The translations under genes and the position numbers were made by a program. From Bacillus sp. SORGH_AS_0510 (GTDB lineage Bacteria > Bacillota > Bacilli > Bacillales > Cytobacillaceae), in NCBI RefSeq assembly GCF_030818775.1, contig NZ_JAUTAU010000001.1:1864001-1928000 (forward strand): a stretch of DNA of 64,000 bases, written 5' to 3'. The notes under the pieces were generated by a model. That model did not search any database. It was not told the origin of the DNA and saw only the letters and a list, made by a program, of their open reading frames with translations. Shown here one piece after another: positions 10,417-19,897 of the stretch. Position 1 is the first letter of the stretch. Each line of letters opens with the position of its first letter.

Positions 10417-11518
10417 CGGGCATGAGATTATTCAGCTTTTTGAACAGTTTTCACCGAAATCTTTTGCGATGGAAGGTGATAAAATCGGCTTGCAAATTGG
10501 ACGGTTGAACAAGAAAATTGAGCGTATTATGATCGCATTAGATGTGCTGGAAAATGTGATCGATGAAGCAATAGAAAAAAATGTACAACTCATTATTGCC
10601 CACCATCCGATCATTTATCGACCGCTTAAAAATGTCCTGACAGATACTCCTCAAGGAAGAATCGTTGAAAAATTATTGAAGCACGATATCGCAGTATACG
10701 CTGCGCATACCAATTTGGATGTGGCAAAGGGAGGAGTAAACGATCTTCTAGCAGCTGCATTAGAATTACAGGATTCAGAAGTCCTTGTACCGACCTATGA
10801 TACGAAGTTGAAAAAATTAGTCGTTTTTGTACCAGCAAGCCATGCGGAAGAGATTAGAAAAGTACTTGGTAGTGCAGGAGCCGGTTTTATTGGGAATTAT
10901 AGTCACTGCTCTTTCTCTGCTAATGGTACTGGAAGATTTATACCTGGTGAAGACACGAACCCATTTATTGGTCAAGTAGGTCTAATAGAAGAAGTAGAGG
11001 AAGTACGAATTGAGACGATTATTCCAGAGCCGCTTCTAAAAAAAGCGGTAACTGCGATGATTAAAGCGCATCCGTACGAAGAAGTCGCATATGATGTGTA
11101 TCCTACAGAAAATATTGGTGAAGTGCTAGGTCTAGGCAGGATTGGAAAAGTTAGTGAAATGACTCTTGGAGAATTTGCAGAAAAAGTAAAGACTGCCCTT
11201 GATGTTAAGACAGTCCGGGTGGTAGGTGACCTTGATACTAGAATTAAAAAAGTGGCTGTTTTAGGTGGCGATGGAAATAAGTATTTCATGAATGCTAAGT
11301 TTAAAGGGGCAGATGTTTATGTGACAGGTGACATTTATTATCACACTGCACACGACGCGATGATGCAAGGGCTTAATATGATTGATCCTGGTCATAACGT
11401 AGAAAAGATAATGAAAAAAGGGCTCACAGTCATTTTACAGCAAATGTGTAAAGACTCTGGATATGAAGTTGAAATATTCCCATCTGAAATCAACACAGAT
11501 CCTTTTCGATTTGTATAA
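10403..11518 (+). CDS. yqfO: Nif3-like dinuclear metal centre protein (YqfO)
   Basis: 371 aa. N- and C-terminal halves form the Nif3 fold with paired histidines H67-H68 (IIAHHPI) and the C-terminal TGDIYYHTAHDA and GHNVEK metal-ligand motifs. A PII-like insert occupies roughly residues 130-235, as in Bacillus homologues. Some family members act as GTP cyclohydrolase-like or NIF3 metal proteins; the cellular role is unclear. GAGGAGGT precedes the ATG, and the gene overlaps trmK. Confidence 0.93.
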   Translation: MKNPNGHEIIQLFEQFSPKSFAMEGDKIGLQIGRLNKKIERIMIALDVLENVIDEAIEKNVQLIIAHHPIIYRPLKNVLTDTPQGRIVEKLLKHDIAVYAAHTNLDVAKGGVNDLLAAALELQDSEVLVPTYDTKLKKLVVFVPASHAEEIRKVLGSAGAGFIGNYSHCSFSANGTGRFIPGEDTNPFIGQVGLIEEVEEVRIETIIPEPLLKKAVTAMIKAHPYEEVAYDVYPTENIGEVLGLGRIGKVSEMTLGEFAEKVKTALDVKTVRVVGDLDTRIKKVAVLGGDGNKYFMNAKFKGADVYVTGDIYYHTAHDAMMQGLNMIDPGHNVEKIMKKGLTVILQQMCKDSGYEVEIFPSEINTDPFRFV

Positions 11519-11524
11519 AAGATA

Positions 11525-11707
11525 GGCTGTGTTAAAGAACCGTGTTAATCTATACACTCTGTTGATTGGAGCGGAAGGCGCGAAGACTCCTGTGGGAGTA
11601 TGGTTCAGGAGAGACCCCGCAGGCGCAAGCGCCGAGGAGGCTCGCCGAAACACCCACGGAAAGCGAAGCGCCTGGAGCGGAAATCAACAGACAATTTTAA
11701 CAGAACC
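11525..11707 (+). repeat. Interspersed GC-rich repeat, family A, copy 2
   Basis: The shorter, perhaps canonical form. Left end GGCTGTGTTAAAGAAC, an internal segment with GACTCCTGTGGGAGTATGG and GAGACCCCGCAGGCGC, then GCCGAGGAGGCTCGCCG, and right end GAAATCAACAGACAATTTTAACAG. The outer ends are imperfect inverted repeats (GGCTGTGTTAAA against GGTTCTGTTAAA from the other strand), as in a MITE. Internal hairpins are GC-rich, unlike the AT-rich surroundings. It sits between yqfO and the terminator of ispH. Confidence 0.87.
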
Positions 11708-11718
11708 AAAAGAAAAAA

Positions 11719-11750
11719 AGAACCGGTCTAATGTTCATAGACGCGGTTCT
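11719..11750. terminator. Bidirectional terminator between yqfO and ispH
   Basis: AGAACCG...GTCTA paired with TAGAC...CGGTTCT; a T run on the plus side and A run on the other, so it can stop transcripts from both sides. Confidence 0.85.
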
Positions 11751-11755
11751 TTTTT

Positions 11756-12706
11756 TCACTCTCCCTCAGTCTTTTTAACCTTGGGTAATATTCTGTTTAA
11801 CTGGACTTTCTTTCTACGTTCCCATGTTGCCTCATTGTTTGGATCAAATTGTTCAAGAAAGGTAATGACTTCCTTTGTAATAGGAGTAGGGGTGGAGGCG
11901 CCGGATGTGACAGCAACCGTTTTAGCATCCTTAATCCAATCAATTTCTAATTCTGTGATATCAGCAATTCGGTAAGCGGTTGTTCCGGCAATTTCTTCAG
12001 AAACCTGTGCAAGACGATTCGAGTTATTGCTTTTTGGATCACCTACTACAATAGTAACATCTGCTTCTATGGCTTGGTTGGCAACAGCCTCTTGGCGAAT
12101 TTGGGTTGCATGACAGATTTCATTATGAACCTCAACATGAGGATATTTTTTTTGGACTCTATCCATGGTGTCAGCGACATCCCATTGGCTCATAGTTGTT
12201 TGATTGGTTACAAGTAATTTTTCGCAATCAATGTTTAATGCTTCCACATCAGCTGGAGTCTCGACAAGATGAACCATGTCAGGGGCAACACCAATCGCTC
12301 CTTCAGGTTCAGGATGTCCTTTTTTCCCAATGTAAATAACCTGGTAACCTTGTTTCGTCTTTTCTTCAATTAGTTCATGGGTTCTGGTAACGTCTGGACA
12401 TGTTGCATCAATAGTGACTAGACCTTTCTTTTTAGCCATCTCACGAACTTCTGGTGAAATCCCATGGGCTGTAAAGATTACCGTCCCAGATTCGACTTTA
12501 TCAAGTATATCTATTCTGTTTTTACCATCTAATGTGATGATTCCTTCTTCCTCAAAGGCATCGGTCACATGTTTATTATGAACAATCATCCCTAAAATGT
12601 AGATAGGGCGAGGTAGTGATTTATCTAATGCCGCATTTCTGGCAATGACCATTGCGTCGACCACACCATAGCAGTATCCGCGTGGAGATATTTTAATGAT
12701 TTGCAT
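11756..12706 (-). CDS. ispH: 4-hydroxy-3-methylbut-2-enyl diphosphate reductase
   Basis: Last step of the MEP isoprenoid pathway: HMBPP to IPP and DMAPP. 316 aa. The three [4Fe-4S] cysteines are visible at C12 (GYCYG), C103 (DATCPDV) and C198 (EICHATQ). Histidines H43 and H81 lie in VHNKH and TAHG. Its pathway partner ispG lies 7 kb away, also on the minus strand. Confidence 0.97.
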   Translation of the reverse strand: MQIIKISPRGYCYGVVDAMVIARNAALDKSLPRPIYILGMIVHNKHVTDAFEEEGIITLDGKNRIDILDKVESGTVIFTAHGISPEVREMAKKKGLVTIDATCPDVTRTHELIEEKTKQGYQVIYIGKKGHPEPEGAIGVAPDMVHLVETPADVEALNIDCEKLLVTNQTTMSQWDVADTMDRVQKKYPHVEVHNEICHATQIRQEAVANQAIEADVTIVVGDPKSNNSNRLAQVSEEIAGTTAYRIADITELEIDWIKDAKTVAVTSGASTPTPITKEVITFLEQFDPNNEATWERRKKVQLNRILPKVKKTEGE

Positions 12707-12809
12707 ATAAGAAAGTCCCCCTAAAAGACATTGTTTAATAGACTATGTAATTATTATATAAAACTAATAGATATAATACAAAGATACATTTTTCCTTTTC
12801 ATTCTTGAT

Positions 12810-12840
12810 AAAATAAAAAGAATGCTGTTCCCAGCATTCA
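12810..12840 (-). terminator. Terminator of the yqfQ/vrrA-like gene
   Basis: GAATGCTG / CAGCATTC hairpin; the U tract reads on the minus strand. Confidence 0.8.
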
Positions 12841-12844
12841 TAGG

Positions 12845-13537
12845 TTAGATGTACATTTTTGGGGTAGATGTCCCTCTTGGTTTTTGGCTGTTGCCAGTAT
12901 TGACGGGTTTTTGCTGTTCTTTCTGTGTGGATGTTTTTCCTGTTCGACGATTTCCTGTGAGTTCCTTTGTCGAAGACTCTTCCTCTGTAACAGATATGGA
13001 TTGATTGTTCTGTTCACTGGTGGATTCATCAGTGCTCTTCGAAGCATTCTTAAAGCCTTTGTAAAGCCTCCACATTGCTGGAAGATTCTTAACCATCGGT
13101 CCGTATTGTTGAATCATCGGACCTATTGATTGGGCGGTTCTTAAAACCTGTTGGGTATTATTAAGCATATTGGTTATACCCCCAGGATTACTTAAGGACT
13201 GAAGTAAACCGCCAGCTCCGCCTGAAGCGGCTCTGCCAGCTCCCCCGGCGCCCATAAGTCCTCCGGCACCCCCGCCAGCTGGATTTCCTCTTCCGAGAAT
13301 CCTTGAGAGCAGTCCGCCACCACCGTTCGCTTGCCTACCCATTGCTCCCATCATTGGATTTCTTCCCAATGGGTTTGCAGAAGGTCTCATCATGGGTCCT
13401 CCCCCACCAAAGGGATTACCACCTGGTCCCATCATCCCGCCAAAAGGATTGTTTCCTGCCCCCATCATCGGATTTCTTCCTCCATACATTCCTGGGCCCA
13501 TTCCGCCTTGCATTGGTATTCTTGGTCTTGGTTGCAT
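12845..13537 (-). CDS. yqfQ: VrrA/YqfQ-like low-complexity protein
   Basis: 230 aa from the ATG at 13537, which follows AAGGAGG; a 14-residue upstream extension lacks a ribosome site. The N-terminal half is a Gly/Met/Asn/Pro-rich low-complexity region with repeats such as GGRNPMMG and NNPFGGMMG. The middle has a more ordered segment (LLQSLSNPGGITNML to MWRLYKGFK), and the tail is Ser/Thr/Lys/Gln-rich. It sits between ispH and cshB like B. subtilis yqfQ and the variable-repeat vrrA locus. Function unknown; possibly spore-associated, which I cannot show. Confidence 0.82.
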   Translation of the reverse strand: MQPRPRIPMQGGMGPGMYGGRNPMMGAGNNPFGGMMGPGGNPFGGGGPMMRPSANPLGRNPMMGAMGRQANGGGGLLSRILGRGNPAGGGAGGLMGAGGAGRAASGGAGGLLQSLSNPGGITNMLNNTQQVLRTAQSIGPMIQQYGPMVKNLPAMWRLYKGFKNASKSTDESTSEQNNQSISVTEEESSTKELTGNRRTGKTSTQKEQQKPVNTGNSQKPRGTSTPKMYI

Positions 13538-13797
13538 ACCACGACCTCCTTTCGTTCCCTCATGATTTAAAATATGCATTTCACCTAAAATGGTTTAGGT
13601 ATTCTACACAAGTAACGACGAAATTTCATTTTAAAAACCGGATAAAATGTAAAAGATGAGAAATATATAGATAGTTAGCTGGTGATTTAAGTGAAACTTT
13701 AATATAATAACATGATGGAATGAAAAGTGTGGTTATATATTAGTGGAGAAAACTACGTTATCATTTATGGATATTTTTTAGAATAAGGAGCCTTTAT

Positions 13798-15114
13798 ATG
13801 AAAGTTAATAAATTTGAGCGTTTTAAGTTGCAGCCATTTATCATAGAATCACTGAATAAATTTGGTTTTTATAATCCAACTGAAATTCAGGAACGGATGA
13901 TTCCGTTAGTACTAAAAGGAGAAAGTGCCATCGGGCAATCTCAAACAGGAACAGGGAAAACATTTGCCTATGTACTTCCCATCCTTGAAAAAATTGACCC
14001 GGATCGTCAAGAGGTACAAGCAGTAATTACTGCTCCAACAAGAGAGTTAGCCTCACAAATTTATCATCAAATCTTAAAAGTAACTGAACAATGCAGTCCT
14101 GATCGTCAGATCATGACAAGATGTTATATTGGTGGTACGGACAAGCAACGTACGATCGAGAAATTAAAAGTTCAGCCGCAAATCGTTGTCGGTACTCCTG
14201 GCCGTATTAAAGATTTGATGGTTGAACAAGCCCTTTTCACTCATACATCAGAAATCCTAGTGGTAGATGAAGCAGATATGATGCTTGATATGGGGTTTAT
14301 TGAGGATGTAGATCAGGTGGCTGCCAAAATGCCTGAGAATTTGCAAATGCTTGTTTTTTCAGCGACTATTCCTGAAAAGCTAAAGCCTTTCTTAAAGAAA
14401 TATATGGAAAACCCAAAAACGATTCATGTGGATGCGAAAAATAAGGCTGCAGAAAATTTAGCGCATTATCTATTGCCATCTAGACATCGTAGTAAGAAGC
14501 AGCTTGTGCATGATGCATTACTTGCCTACAATCCTTATTTAGCGATTGTTTTTACGAATACGAAGAAAATGGCAGAGGAAGTAGCGTACTTTTTAAATGA
14601 AAAGGGATTAAAGGTTGGCCGTGTTCATGGAGACTTAAATCCTCGTGAACGTAAAAAAATGATGAAGCAAATACAGGATTTGGAGTTCCAGTACATTGTG
14701 GCTACAGACCTTGCATCAAGGGGAATAGATATCGAAGGGGTAAGTCACGTAATAAACTATGAATTGCCATCTGATTTAGATTTTTATATCCATAGGGTAG
14801 GGAGAACAGCAAGAGCAGGTAATACAGGAATTGCGCTTACCATCTATGAAAATTCTGATGAAGATGCCTTAAATAAGTTGGAAAAAATGGGTATTCAGTT
14901 TGAAAATGTCGATCTTAAAAAAGATGGATTTGAGGAAATAGATGAACGGAATAGAAGAAAGACACGAGTTAGAAAAGAAGATGAAGCAGCTAAAACAGCT
15001 AAATCACTAGTAAAGAAGCCGCAAAAGGTAAAACCAGGCTATAAAAAGAAAATGCAGTGGGAAATGGATAAAATTAAGAAGCGTCAGCGTAAGTTAAACC
15101 AGAAAAAGAAATAA
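13798..15114 (+). CDS. cshB: DEAD-box RNA helicase CshB
   Basis: ATP-dependent RNA unwinding, linked to cold shock and ribosome assembly. 438 aa. Q motif (F...NPTEIQ), Walker A SQTGTGKT, VVDEADMM (DEAD), SAT, and HRVGRTARAG (motif VI) appear in order. A basic Lys/Arg-rich tail from about residue 380 probably contacts RNA. Followed 22 bp later by nfo. Confidence 0.95.
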   Translation: MKVNKFERFKLQPFIIESLNKFGFYNPTEIQERMIPLVLKGESAIGQSQTGTGKTFAYVLPILEKIDPDRQEVQAVITAPTRELASQIYHQILKVTEQCSPDRQIMTRCYIGGTDKQRTIEKLKVQPQIVVGTPGRIKDLMVEQALFTHTSEILVVDEADMMLDMGFIEDVDQVAAKMPENLQMLVFSATIPEKLKPFLKKYMENPKTIHVDAKNKAAENLAHYLLPSRHRSKKQLVHDALLAYNPYLAIVFTNTKKMAEEVAYFLNEKGLKVGRVHGDLNPRERKKMMKQIQDLEFQYIVATDLASRGIDIEGVSHVINYELPSDLDFYIHRVGRTARAGNTGIALTIYENSDEDALNKLEKMGIQFENVDLKKDGFEEIDERNRRKTRVRKEDEAAKTAKSLVKKPQKVKPGYKKKMQWEMDKIKKRQRKLNQKKK

Positions 15115-15135
15115 GGCTAGAATGGAGAGGGAAAA

Positions 15136-16029
15136 ATGTTGAAGATTGGTTCACACGTGTCCATGAGCGGAAAAGAGATGCTACTTGCAGCGAGTAAAGA
15201 AGCAGTTTCTTATGGTGCGAATACGTTTATGATTTATACCGGTGCACCACAAAATACAAGAAGAAAAAAAATTGAAGACCTAAACATTGAAGCAGGGAGA
15301 AAACATATGGAGGAGCAGGGTATCTCAGAAATCATTGTCCATGCTCCGTATATCATCAATATAGGGAATACCACAAATCCAGATACCTTTGAATTGGGTG
15401 TAAGGTTTCTCCGCAGTGAAATTGATAGAACGGAAGCCATTGGTGCTAAGCAAATTGTCCTTCATCCAGGTGCACATGTGAGTGCTGGTACAGAAGCGGG
15501 AATAAAGAAAATCATTGAAGGTCTTAATGAAGTTCTTACAGGAAAAGAACAGCTCCAAATTGCTTTAGAAACGATGGCTGGAAAAGGATCTGAATGTGGT
15601 AAGTCCTTTGAAGAAATCGCCATGATTATGGATGGAGTTCATTATAGTGATAAATTATCCGTTTGTTTCGATACATGCCATACACATGATGCGGGCTATG
15701 ATATTGTGAATGACTTTGATGGCGTGTTAAATGAATTTGATAAAATAGTTGGTTTGGATAAGTTAAAAGTACTTCACATCAATGACAGTAAAAATGCCGC
15801 AGGAATGAAAAAGGACCGCCACGAAAATATCGGGTTTGGTCATATTGGTTTTAAGGCATTAAATTATATTGTGCATCATCCACAATTGATGGATATCCCT
15901 AAGATTCTTGAGACACCTTTTGTTGGTGAAGATAAAAACAATAAAAAAGCTCCTTACAAATATGAAATTGAGATGCTTCGTAAGCAGGAGTTTAATGAAA
16001 ACCTTTTAGATACTATCATGCAATCATAA
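15136..16029 (+). CDS. nfo: Endonuclease IV (AP endonuclease)
   Basis: Cuts the backbone at abasic sites in base-excision repair. 297 aa TIM barrel. Metal-binding signatures are seen as [31 protein letters not shown] and LHINDSKN, with GFGHIG near the C-terminus. Start ATG 15136 with GGAGAGGG upstream. Likely in one transcript with cshB. Confidence 0.96.
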   Translation: MLKIGSHVSMSGKEMLLAASKEAVSYGANTFMIYTGAPQNTRRKKIEDLNIEAGRKHMEEQGISEIIVHAPYIINIGNTTNPDTFELGVRFLRSEIDRTEAIGAKQIVLHPGAHVSAGTEAGIKKIIEGLNEVLTGKEQLQIALETMAGKGSECGKSFEEIAMIMDGVHYSDKLSVCFDTCHTHDAGYDIVNDFDGVLNEFDKIVGLDKLKVLHINDSKNAAGMKKDRHENIGFGHIGFKALNYIVHHPQLMDIPKILETPFVGEDKNNKKAPYKYEIEMLRKQEFNENLLDTIMQS

Positions 16030-16031
16030 GG

Positions 16032-16060
16032 AAAAGCTGTGCATTCTGCACAGCTTTTTC
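16032..16060. terminator. Terminator between nfo and yqfT
   Basis: AAAAGCTGTGC / GCACAGCTTTTT hairpin located between convergent genes; T run on the plus side, A run on the other. Confidence 0.85.
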
Positions 16061-16071
16061 AATTGACCTTC

Positions 16072-16335
16072 TTATTGCTTTGTAAACTGCATTAATAATT
16101 TATTCACTTCACGTGCGGTTTCGGGTCCTGCTGCTTTAGCAATTTCCTTTACTAACTTACTACGTTGGGTATGGTCAAAAATGTTAATGTTTTTCCCGCG
16201 TAAGTATTCAGCAATTTTACTAGCCTGCTGTTGATTGACATTAATATTAAATTGATTGGCATATTTAACTAACTCTTCAGCAGTTATCGTATTGATCTTA
16301 TGATTGATGATGTTTTCAAATATTTTCACCTTCAT
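16072..16335 (-). CDS. yqfT: DUF2624 family protein (YqfT)
   Basis: 87 aa, all-helical by appearance, charged and soluble. The protein starts MKVKIFENII and ends FTKQ. ATG 16335 is preferred over GTG 16338 because GGAGG lies 4 bp before it. Same position as yqfT between nfo and the zur region in B. subtilis. No known function. Confidence 0.85.
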   Translation of the reverse strand: MKVKIFENIINHKINTITAEELVKYANQFNINVNQQQASKIAEYLRGKNINIFDHTQRSKLVKEIAKAAGPETAREVNKLLMQFTKQ

Positions 16336-16415
16336 CACTCCTCCATGCTAATGTATGAAAATCTAACGGGAGTGTGACAATGGAATTATGCAAGGGAAAT
16401 ATGCATGTTGTTTGC

Positions 16416-16475
16416 TTTACAATCAGAATCTCGTATTGTATACTACTCTAAGTTAAATCGGAATGATTCTTATAA
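16416..16475 (+). promoter_or_regulatory. Promoter and Zur-like operator of the zinc uptake operon
   Basis: TTTACA (16416-16421) and TATACT (16439-16444) are 17 bp apart. Just downstream, about 16453-16475, lies AAATCGGAATGATTCTTATA, close to the Zur-box pattern AAATCGTAATNATTACGATTT. The site would cover the start of transcription. Since zur is the third gene of the same operon, this suggests zinc-dependent autorepression. Confidence 0.7.
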
Positions 16476-16495
16476 TTGAAGTGAGAGTGCAAATC

Positions 16496-17269
16496 ATGCA
16501 ATCAGTAATTAATATAAAACATTTATTTTATCGTTATGAAAAAGACACAGTCCTAGAGAATATTAATATGTCCGTCCCTGATGGGTCATTTTTAGCAATT
16601 GTTGGGCCTAATGGATCCGGGAAATCCACCCTTTTAAAATTAATTTTAGGGTTATTAAAACCGCAAAAAGGTGAGATTACTCTATTCGGTCAGGAAATAA
16701 ATAAATTTAAAGAGTGGCAGCAGGTCGGTTATGTGTCGCAAAAGGCGAATTCTTTTAATACAGGCTTTCCGGCTACCGTATTTGAAGTAGTAGCTAGTGG
16801 ACTGACAAAAAAACTTGGCTTGTTTTCTTTTTTTAAGAAGGAACATTCGAAAAAAGTATATGAGGCATTAGAGTCAGTTGGCATGAGAGAGTTCAGTAAT
16901 CGAAATATTGGAGAACTTTCTGGAGGGCAACAGCAAAGAGTTTTTATCGCTAGAGCATTAGTAAGTGAACCAAAGTTGCTTATTCTTGACGAACCGACAG
17001 TTGGAGTAGATGCTGAAAACGTTAATTCCTTTTATCAAATGCTTGGGGATTTGAATAAAAGCCGTGCTATTACATTGTTATTGGTTACCCATGATATTGG
17101 GACTATTTCTGATAAAGTTACCCATGTTGCCTGTTTAAATAAACATCTGCATTTTCATGGTGAAACAAAGGAATTTGAACAATTAAAAGGGGAAGGAATG
17201 TCTGAATTTTATGGTCATGATGTTCATTTACTCTCACATCACCATGAACACGGAGGCGCCCAAAAATGA
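16496..17269 (+). CDS. znuC: Zinc ABC transporter, ATP-binding protein
   Basis: 257 aa ATPase for high-affinity Zn(II) (or Mn) import. Walker A GPNGSGKST at about 37-45, signature LSGGQQQR, Walker B LLILDEPTVGVD and the H-loop THD follow. The C-terminal tail is histidine-rich (YGHDVHLLSHHHEHGG), suggesting metal binding. ATG 16496 rather than an upstream start, since the 11 extra residues overlap the operator. Overlaps znuB by 4 bp. No substrate-binding znuA is in this operon. Confidence 0.93.
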   Translation: MQSVINIKHLFYRYEKDTVLENINMSVPDGSFLAIVGPNGSGKSTLLKLILGLLKPQKGEITLFGQEINKFKEWQQVGYVSQKANSFNTGFPATVFEVVASGLTKKLGLFSFFKKEHSKKVYEALESVGMREFSNRNIGELSGGQQQRVFIARALVSEPKLLILDEPTVGVDAENVNSFYQMLGDLNKSRAITLLLVTHDIGTISDKVTHVACLNKHLHFHGETKEFEQLKGEGMSEFYGHDVHLLSHHHEHGGAQK

Positions 17270-18117
17270 TCCAAGGAATATTTCATTATGAATTTTTACA
17301 AAATGCCTTCTTAACCGGAATATTAATCGGGATTCTTGCCCCGTTATTAGGGGTTTTTATCGTAGTTCGAAGATTATCTTTAATCGCTGATGCCCTGAGT
17401 CATGTAACATTAGCGGGTATTGCTGCCAGTCTGTTAATTGAAAAAAGTTTTCCCGTATTGGCCGGCTTAAATCCGCTTTATTTAGGAATGGTTTTTTCAG
17501 TAGGTGGTTCTTTATTTATTGAAAAGCTAAGAGGGGTTTATAAACACTATCAGGAACTTGCAATTCCCATCATATTATCTAGTGGAATTGGGCTAGGGGT
17601 TATTTTTATTTCTCTTGCCAATGGATTTAATACTGATTTGTTCAGCTATTTATTTGGTAGTGTGTCTGCTGTAAGCAGAACAGACCTCTGGGTCATTCTA
17701 TTCATCAGTGTTCTTGTTATTTTAGTCATTATTCTATTGTATAAAGAGTTGTTTTTACTCTCTTTTGATGAAGAGCATGCGAAGGCTTCTGGAATTGCCG
17801 CAAAAAGCATCCATTTCATCTTTATTGTTATGGTTGCGCTTGTTATTGCTGCATCAATGAGAATCGTTGGAATTTTATTGGTTTCCTCTTTAATGACGTT
17901 GCCTGTCGCTGCTAGTATTCGAATTGCTAAAGGTTTTAAGCAAACGATTTTCTTATCCGTTCTTTTTGGCGAGATTTCTGTATTAGGTGGACTTTTCATC
18001 GCCTATTATGTGGATTTGGCTCCAGGTGGAACAATAGTAATGCTTGCAGTCCTTATTTTAATTTGTTCTATCTTTTATAAAAAAATGTCTAGTGCAGTTG
18101 GGGGTGGAGCAAAGTGA
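17266..18117 (+). CDS. znuB: Zinc ABC transporter, permease
   Basis: 283 aa ABC-3 family permease with about eight membrane helices. The family signatures [17 protein letters not shown] at about 35-51 and the TLPVAASI stretch are present. Partners with ZnuC upstream; ATGA overlaps on both sides (with znuC and zur) show tight coupling. Confidence 0.94.
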   Translation: MIQGIFHYEFLQNAFLTGILIGILAPLLGVFIVVRRLSLIADALSHVTLAGIAASLLIEKSFPVLAGLNPLYLGMVFSVGGSLFIEKLRGVYKHYQELAIPIILSSGIGLGVIFISLANGFNTDLFSYLFGSVSAVSRTDLWVILFISVLVILVIILLYKELFLLSFDEEHAKASGIAAKSIHFIFIVMVALVIAASMRIVGILLVSSLMTLPVAASIRIAKGFKQTIFLSVLFGEISVLGGLFIAYYVDLAPGGTIVMLAVLILICSIFYKKMSSAVGGGAK

Positions 18118-18527
18118 ACGTTAACGAAGCGATCCAATATTTAAAAGAAAATGGTTTTAAGCAAACAGGAAAAAGAGAAGATATGCTTCAATTGTTTGCC
18201 GATAGCGATAAATATTTAACGGCCAAGGATGTGCTTGATCAGTTAAAGGATGATTATCCAGGTCTAAGTTTTGATACAATATATCGAAATTTATCCTTAT
18301 TTGTTAATATGGGGATATTAGAAATGACTGAGTTGTCTGGTGAGAAACATTTTCGTTTTACTTGTTCAAGCAGCCACCACCATCACCATTTTATCTGTTT
18401 AGACTGTGGGAAAACGAAAAAAATTGAAACCTGCCCTATGAATGACTTAAGCGAAAACTTAAAAGGCTACGATGTTTCTGGTCATAAATTTGAAATATAT
18501 GGACGCTGTCCGGATTGTTTGAATTAA
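18114..18527 (+). CDS. zur: Zinc uptake regulator Zur (Fur family)
   Basis: 137 aa; represses zinc uptake genes when zinc is sufficient. N-terminal winged helix ([13 protein letters not shown]), then the dimerization domain with [13 protein letters not shown] and, near the end, GRCPDCLN, giving the two CxxC pairs of the structural zinc site. Its presence behind znuCB and the Zur-like box upstream identify it as Zur rather than Fur or PerR. Start GTG 18114 overlaps znuB. Confidence 0.94.
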   Translation: MNVNEAIQYLKENGFKQTGKREDMLQLFADSDKYLTAKDVLDQLKDDYPGLSFDTIYRNLSLFVNMGILEMTELSGEKHFRFTCSSSHHHHHFICLDCGKTKKIETCPMNDLSENLKGYDVSGHKFEIYGRCPDCLN

Positions 18528-18528
18528 A

Positions 18529-18560
18529 GAAGAGGCTGACTCAAATGAGTCAGCCTCTTC
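18529..18560. terminator. Hairpin between zur and yqfW
   Basis: Near-perfect 14-bp inverted repeat GAAGAGGCTGACTC / GAGTCAGCCTCTTC with a 4-base centre. It overlaps the last codons of yqfW. There is no clear T run on either side, so termination is likely but not certain. Confidence 0.6.
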
Positions 18561-19155
18561 GCGTGCCAGCCAGTCGATGTTTTTCCTCTTCTTGCCATAG
18601 CCAATTTTCAACCCAGCTATTTGCCTCCATCCAGTTGTTTACCCGAATAACTCCTTTAGGAATTGGATCTTGGTTATAGGGTGTATCGAATAATATGACA
18701 GGGATCCGACACTCCTCATGAATCATTATAGCATTATCATGTTTATCCTCGAAAAAAAGCTCTACCTTATGTTTTTTAACTGTTTCCACTTTATCATGGG
18801 AACCAATCAATTCAATATGGTCAAAAGTTAAACCCTTGTCAAAAAACCAATTTTCAGTCACTTCAAGTAGATGGGAGCCCCTTGCACTAATAAAGAATAG
18901 TTCATGTATATTTTGCCACTTTCTTAGAACTTGCTTTGCTCCTTTTGCAAGAGGAGATTCTTTATAAATGATTGGTTCATTCTTTGTAAACCATTGGGCA
19001 AATTCTTCTTCAGATACATTAACAAATGGTGTTAAATCATATTGATCAACGTCTTCATACATAATTTTCATTCCGAATGCTTTGTTAATAAAAGGCAGGA
19101 TTGATTTAGGGCATGTAACGGTTCCGTCGATGTCAATTCCAAATCTTTTTCTCAT
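18550..19155 (-). CDS. yqfW: HAD-family nucleotidase (YqfW, NT5C-like)
   Basis: 201 aa. HAD motif I FGIDIDGTVT has the two catalytic aspartates; motif II is FISARG; motif III/IV is around ELFFEDKHDNA. Resembles 5'(3')-deoxyribonucleotidases; substrate not determinable from sequence. The C-terminus is Trp/Glu-rich, ending in a short basic tail encoded within the hairpin shared with zur. Confidence 0.87.
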   Translation of the reverse strand: MRKRFGIDIDGTVTCPKSILPFINKAFGMKIMYEDVDQYDLTPFVNVSEEEFAQWFTKNEPIIYKESPLAKGAKQVLRKWQNIHELFFISARGSHLLEVTENWFFDKGLTFDHIELIGSHDKVETVKKHKVELFFEDKHDNAIMIHEECRIPVILFDTPYNQDPIPKGVIRVNNWMEANSWVENWLWQEEEKHRLAGTRRG

Positions 19156-19348
19156 ATAGGTTCACCTTCAAATTGCAATAGACTATCTTTATTTTACCAA
19201 AGACAGCTTAACAATAAAGTATTTATTTATAAGTAAATTTTTTCGGTACATGAAATAAAAAACTAATGCAGTCAAACTTTAACATATTAAAATTTGCACG
19301 AAAGCTAACAATAATAAATGCTCCTATAACTGAAAGTGAGGGATTAGG

Positions 19349-19831
19349 ATGGCAGATGAAAGAGACACGAGAGTACAGGAAGCCCTTCGAAGTTCGATTA
19401 TAGGCGAAGAGATTCCCAATTCTCCTTCTGAATTTAGAGAAGAAGTAGCCTCAGAAGTTGCTGAGCCTATAAAGACTCGCTATTCCTTGAAAAAAGACGA
19501 TCCTGTTCCTGAAATTGGGGCATCAGTTCCTATTCATTCTACAGGATATAAGGAAGAAACAGCTGCCGAAATAGCAGCCCCAGTGCCAGTAGTTCGAAGA
19601 GATGTGCGTACAGGTGATAGAGAGAGAGCAGAGGGAGGTACCGGAATGGGTACCCTTGCCATTGCCCTTTCTATATTGTCCCTGTTCGTAATGCCCATTC
19701 TTTTTGGGGCTGCCGGCATTGTGTTAGGGTTTGTTGCTAGAAGAAGAGGCGCTGAGGGGCTTGGTGCCTGGGCAATAGGTATTGGCGCCATCTCCATCAT
19801 TCTTGGTATGTTTATTCTTCCGTTCTTTTAA
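19349..19831 (+). CDS. yqfX: YqfX-like membrane protein
   Basis: 160 aa. The first ~95 residues are soluble and acidic, with a repeated pattern: FREEVASEVAEP (about 29-40) and YKEETAAEIAAPVPV (about 68-82). The C-terminal 60 residues contain two membrane helices with GAAGIVLGFVARRRG between them, a DUF4190-like pattern. Preceded by GAGGGATTAGG. Position between yqfW and ispG matches B. subtilis yqfX. Role unknown. Confidence 0.8.
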   Translation: MADERDTRVQEALRSSIIGEEIPNSPSEFREEVASEVAEPIKTRYSLKKDDPVPEIGASVPIHSTGYKEETAAEIAAPVPVVRRDVRTGDRERAEGGTGMGTLAIALSILSLFVMPILFGAAGIVLGFVARRRGAEGLGAWAIGIGAISIILGMFILPFF

Positions 19832-19855
19832 CATGAACAGCCTAGGAGCAAAAAG

Positions 19856-19883
19856 AAACCCGGTAGAAGTGCCTACCGGGTTT
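19856..19883. terminator. Bidirectional terminator between yqfX and ispG
   Basis: AAACCCGGTAG / CTACCGGGTTT with a 6-base loop between convergent genes. Confidence 0.85.
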
Positions 19884-19897
19884 CATACTGTGTAATT

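Noticed and set aside
11529..11975. 148-aa open frame after yqfO
   Set aside because: It starts in the repeat, passes through a terminator and continues antisense to ispH.
13303..13659. 118-aa plus-strand frame opposite the vrrA-like gene
   Set aside because: Shadow of a low-complexity gene; no ribosome site and unlikely composition.
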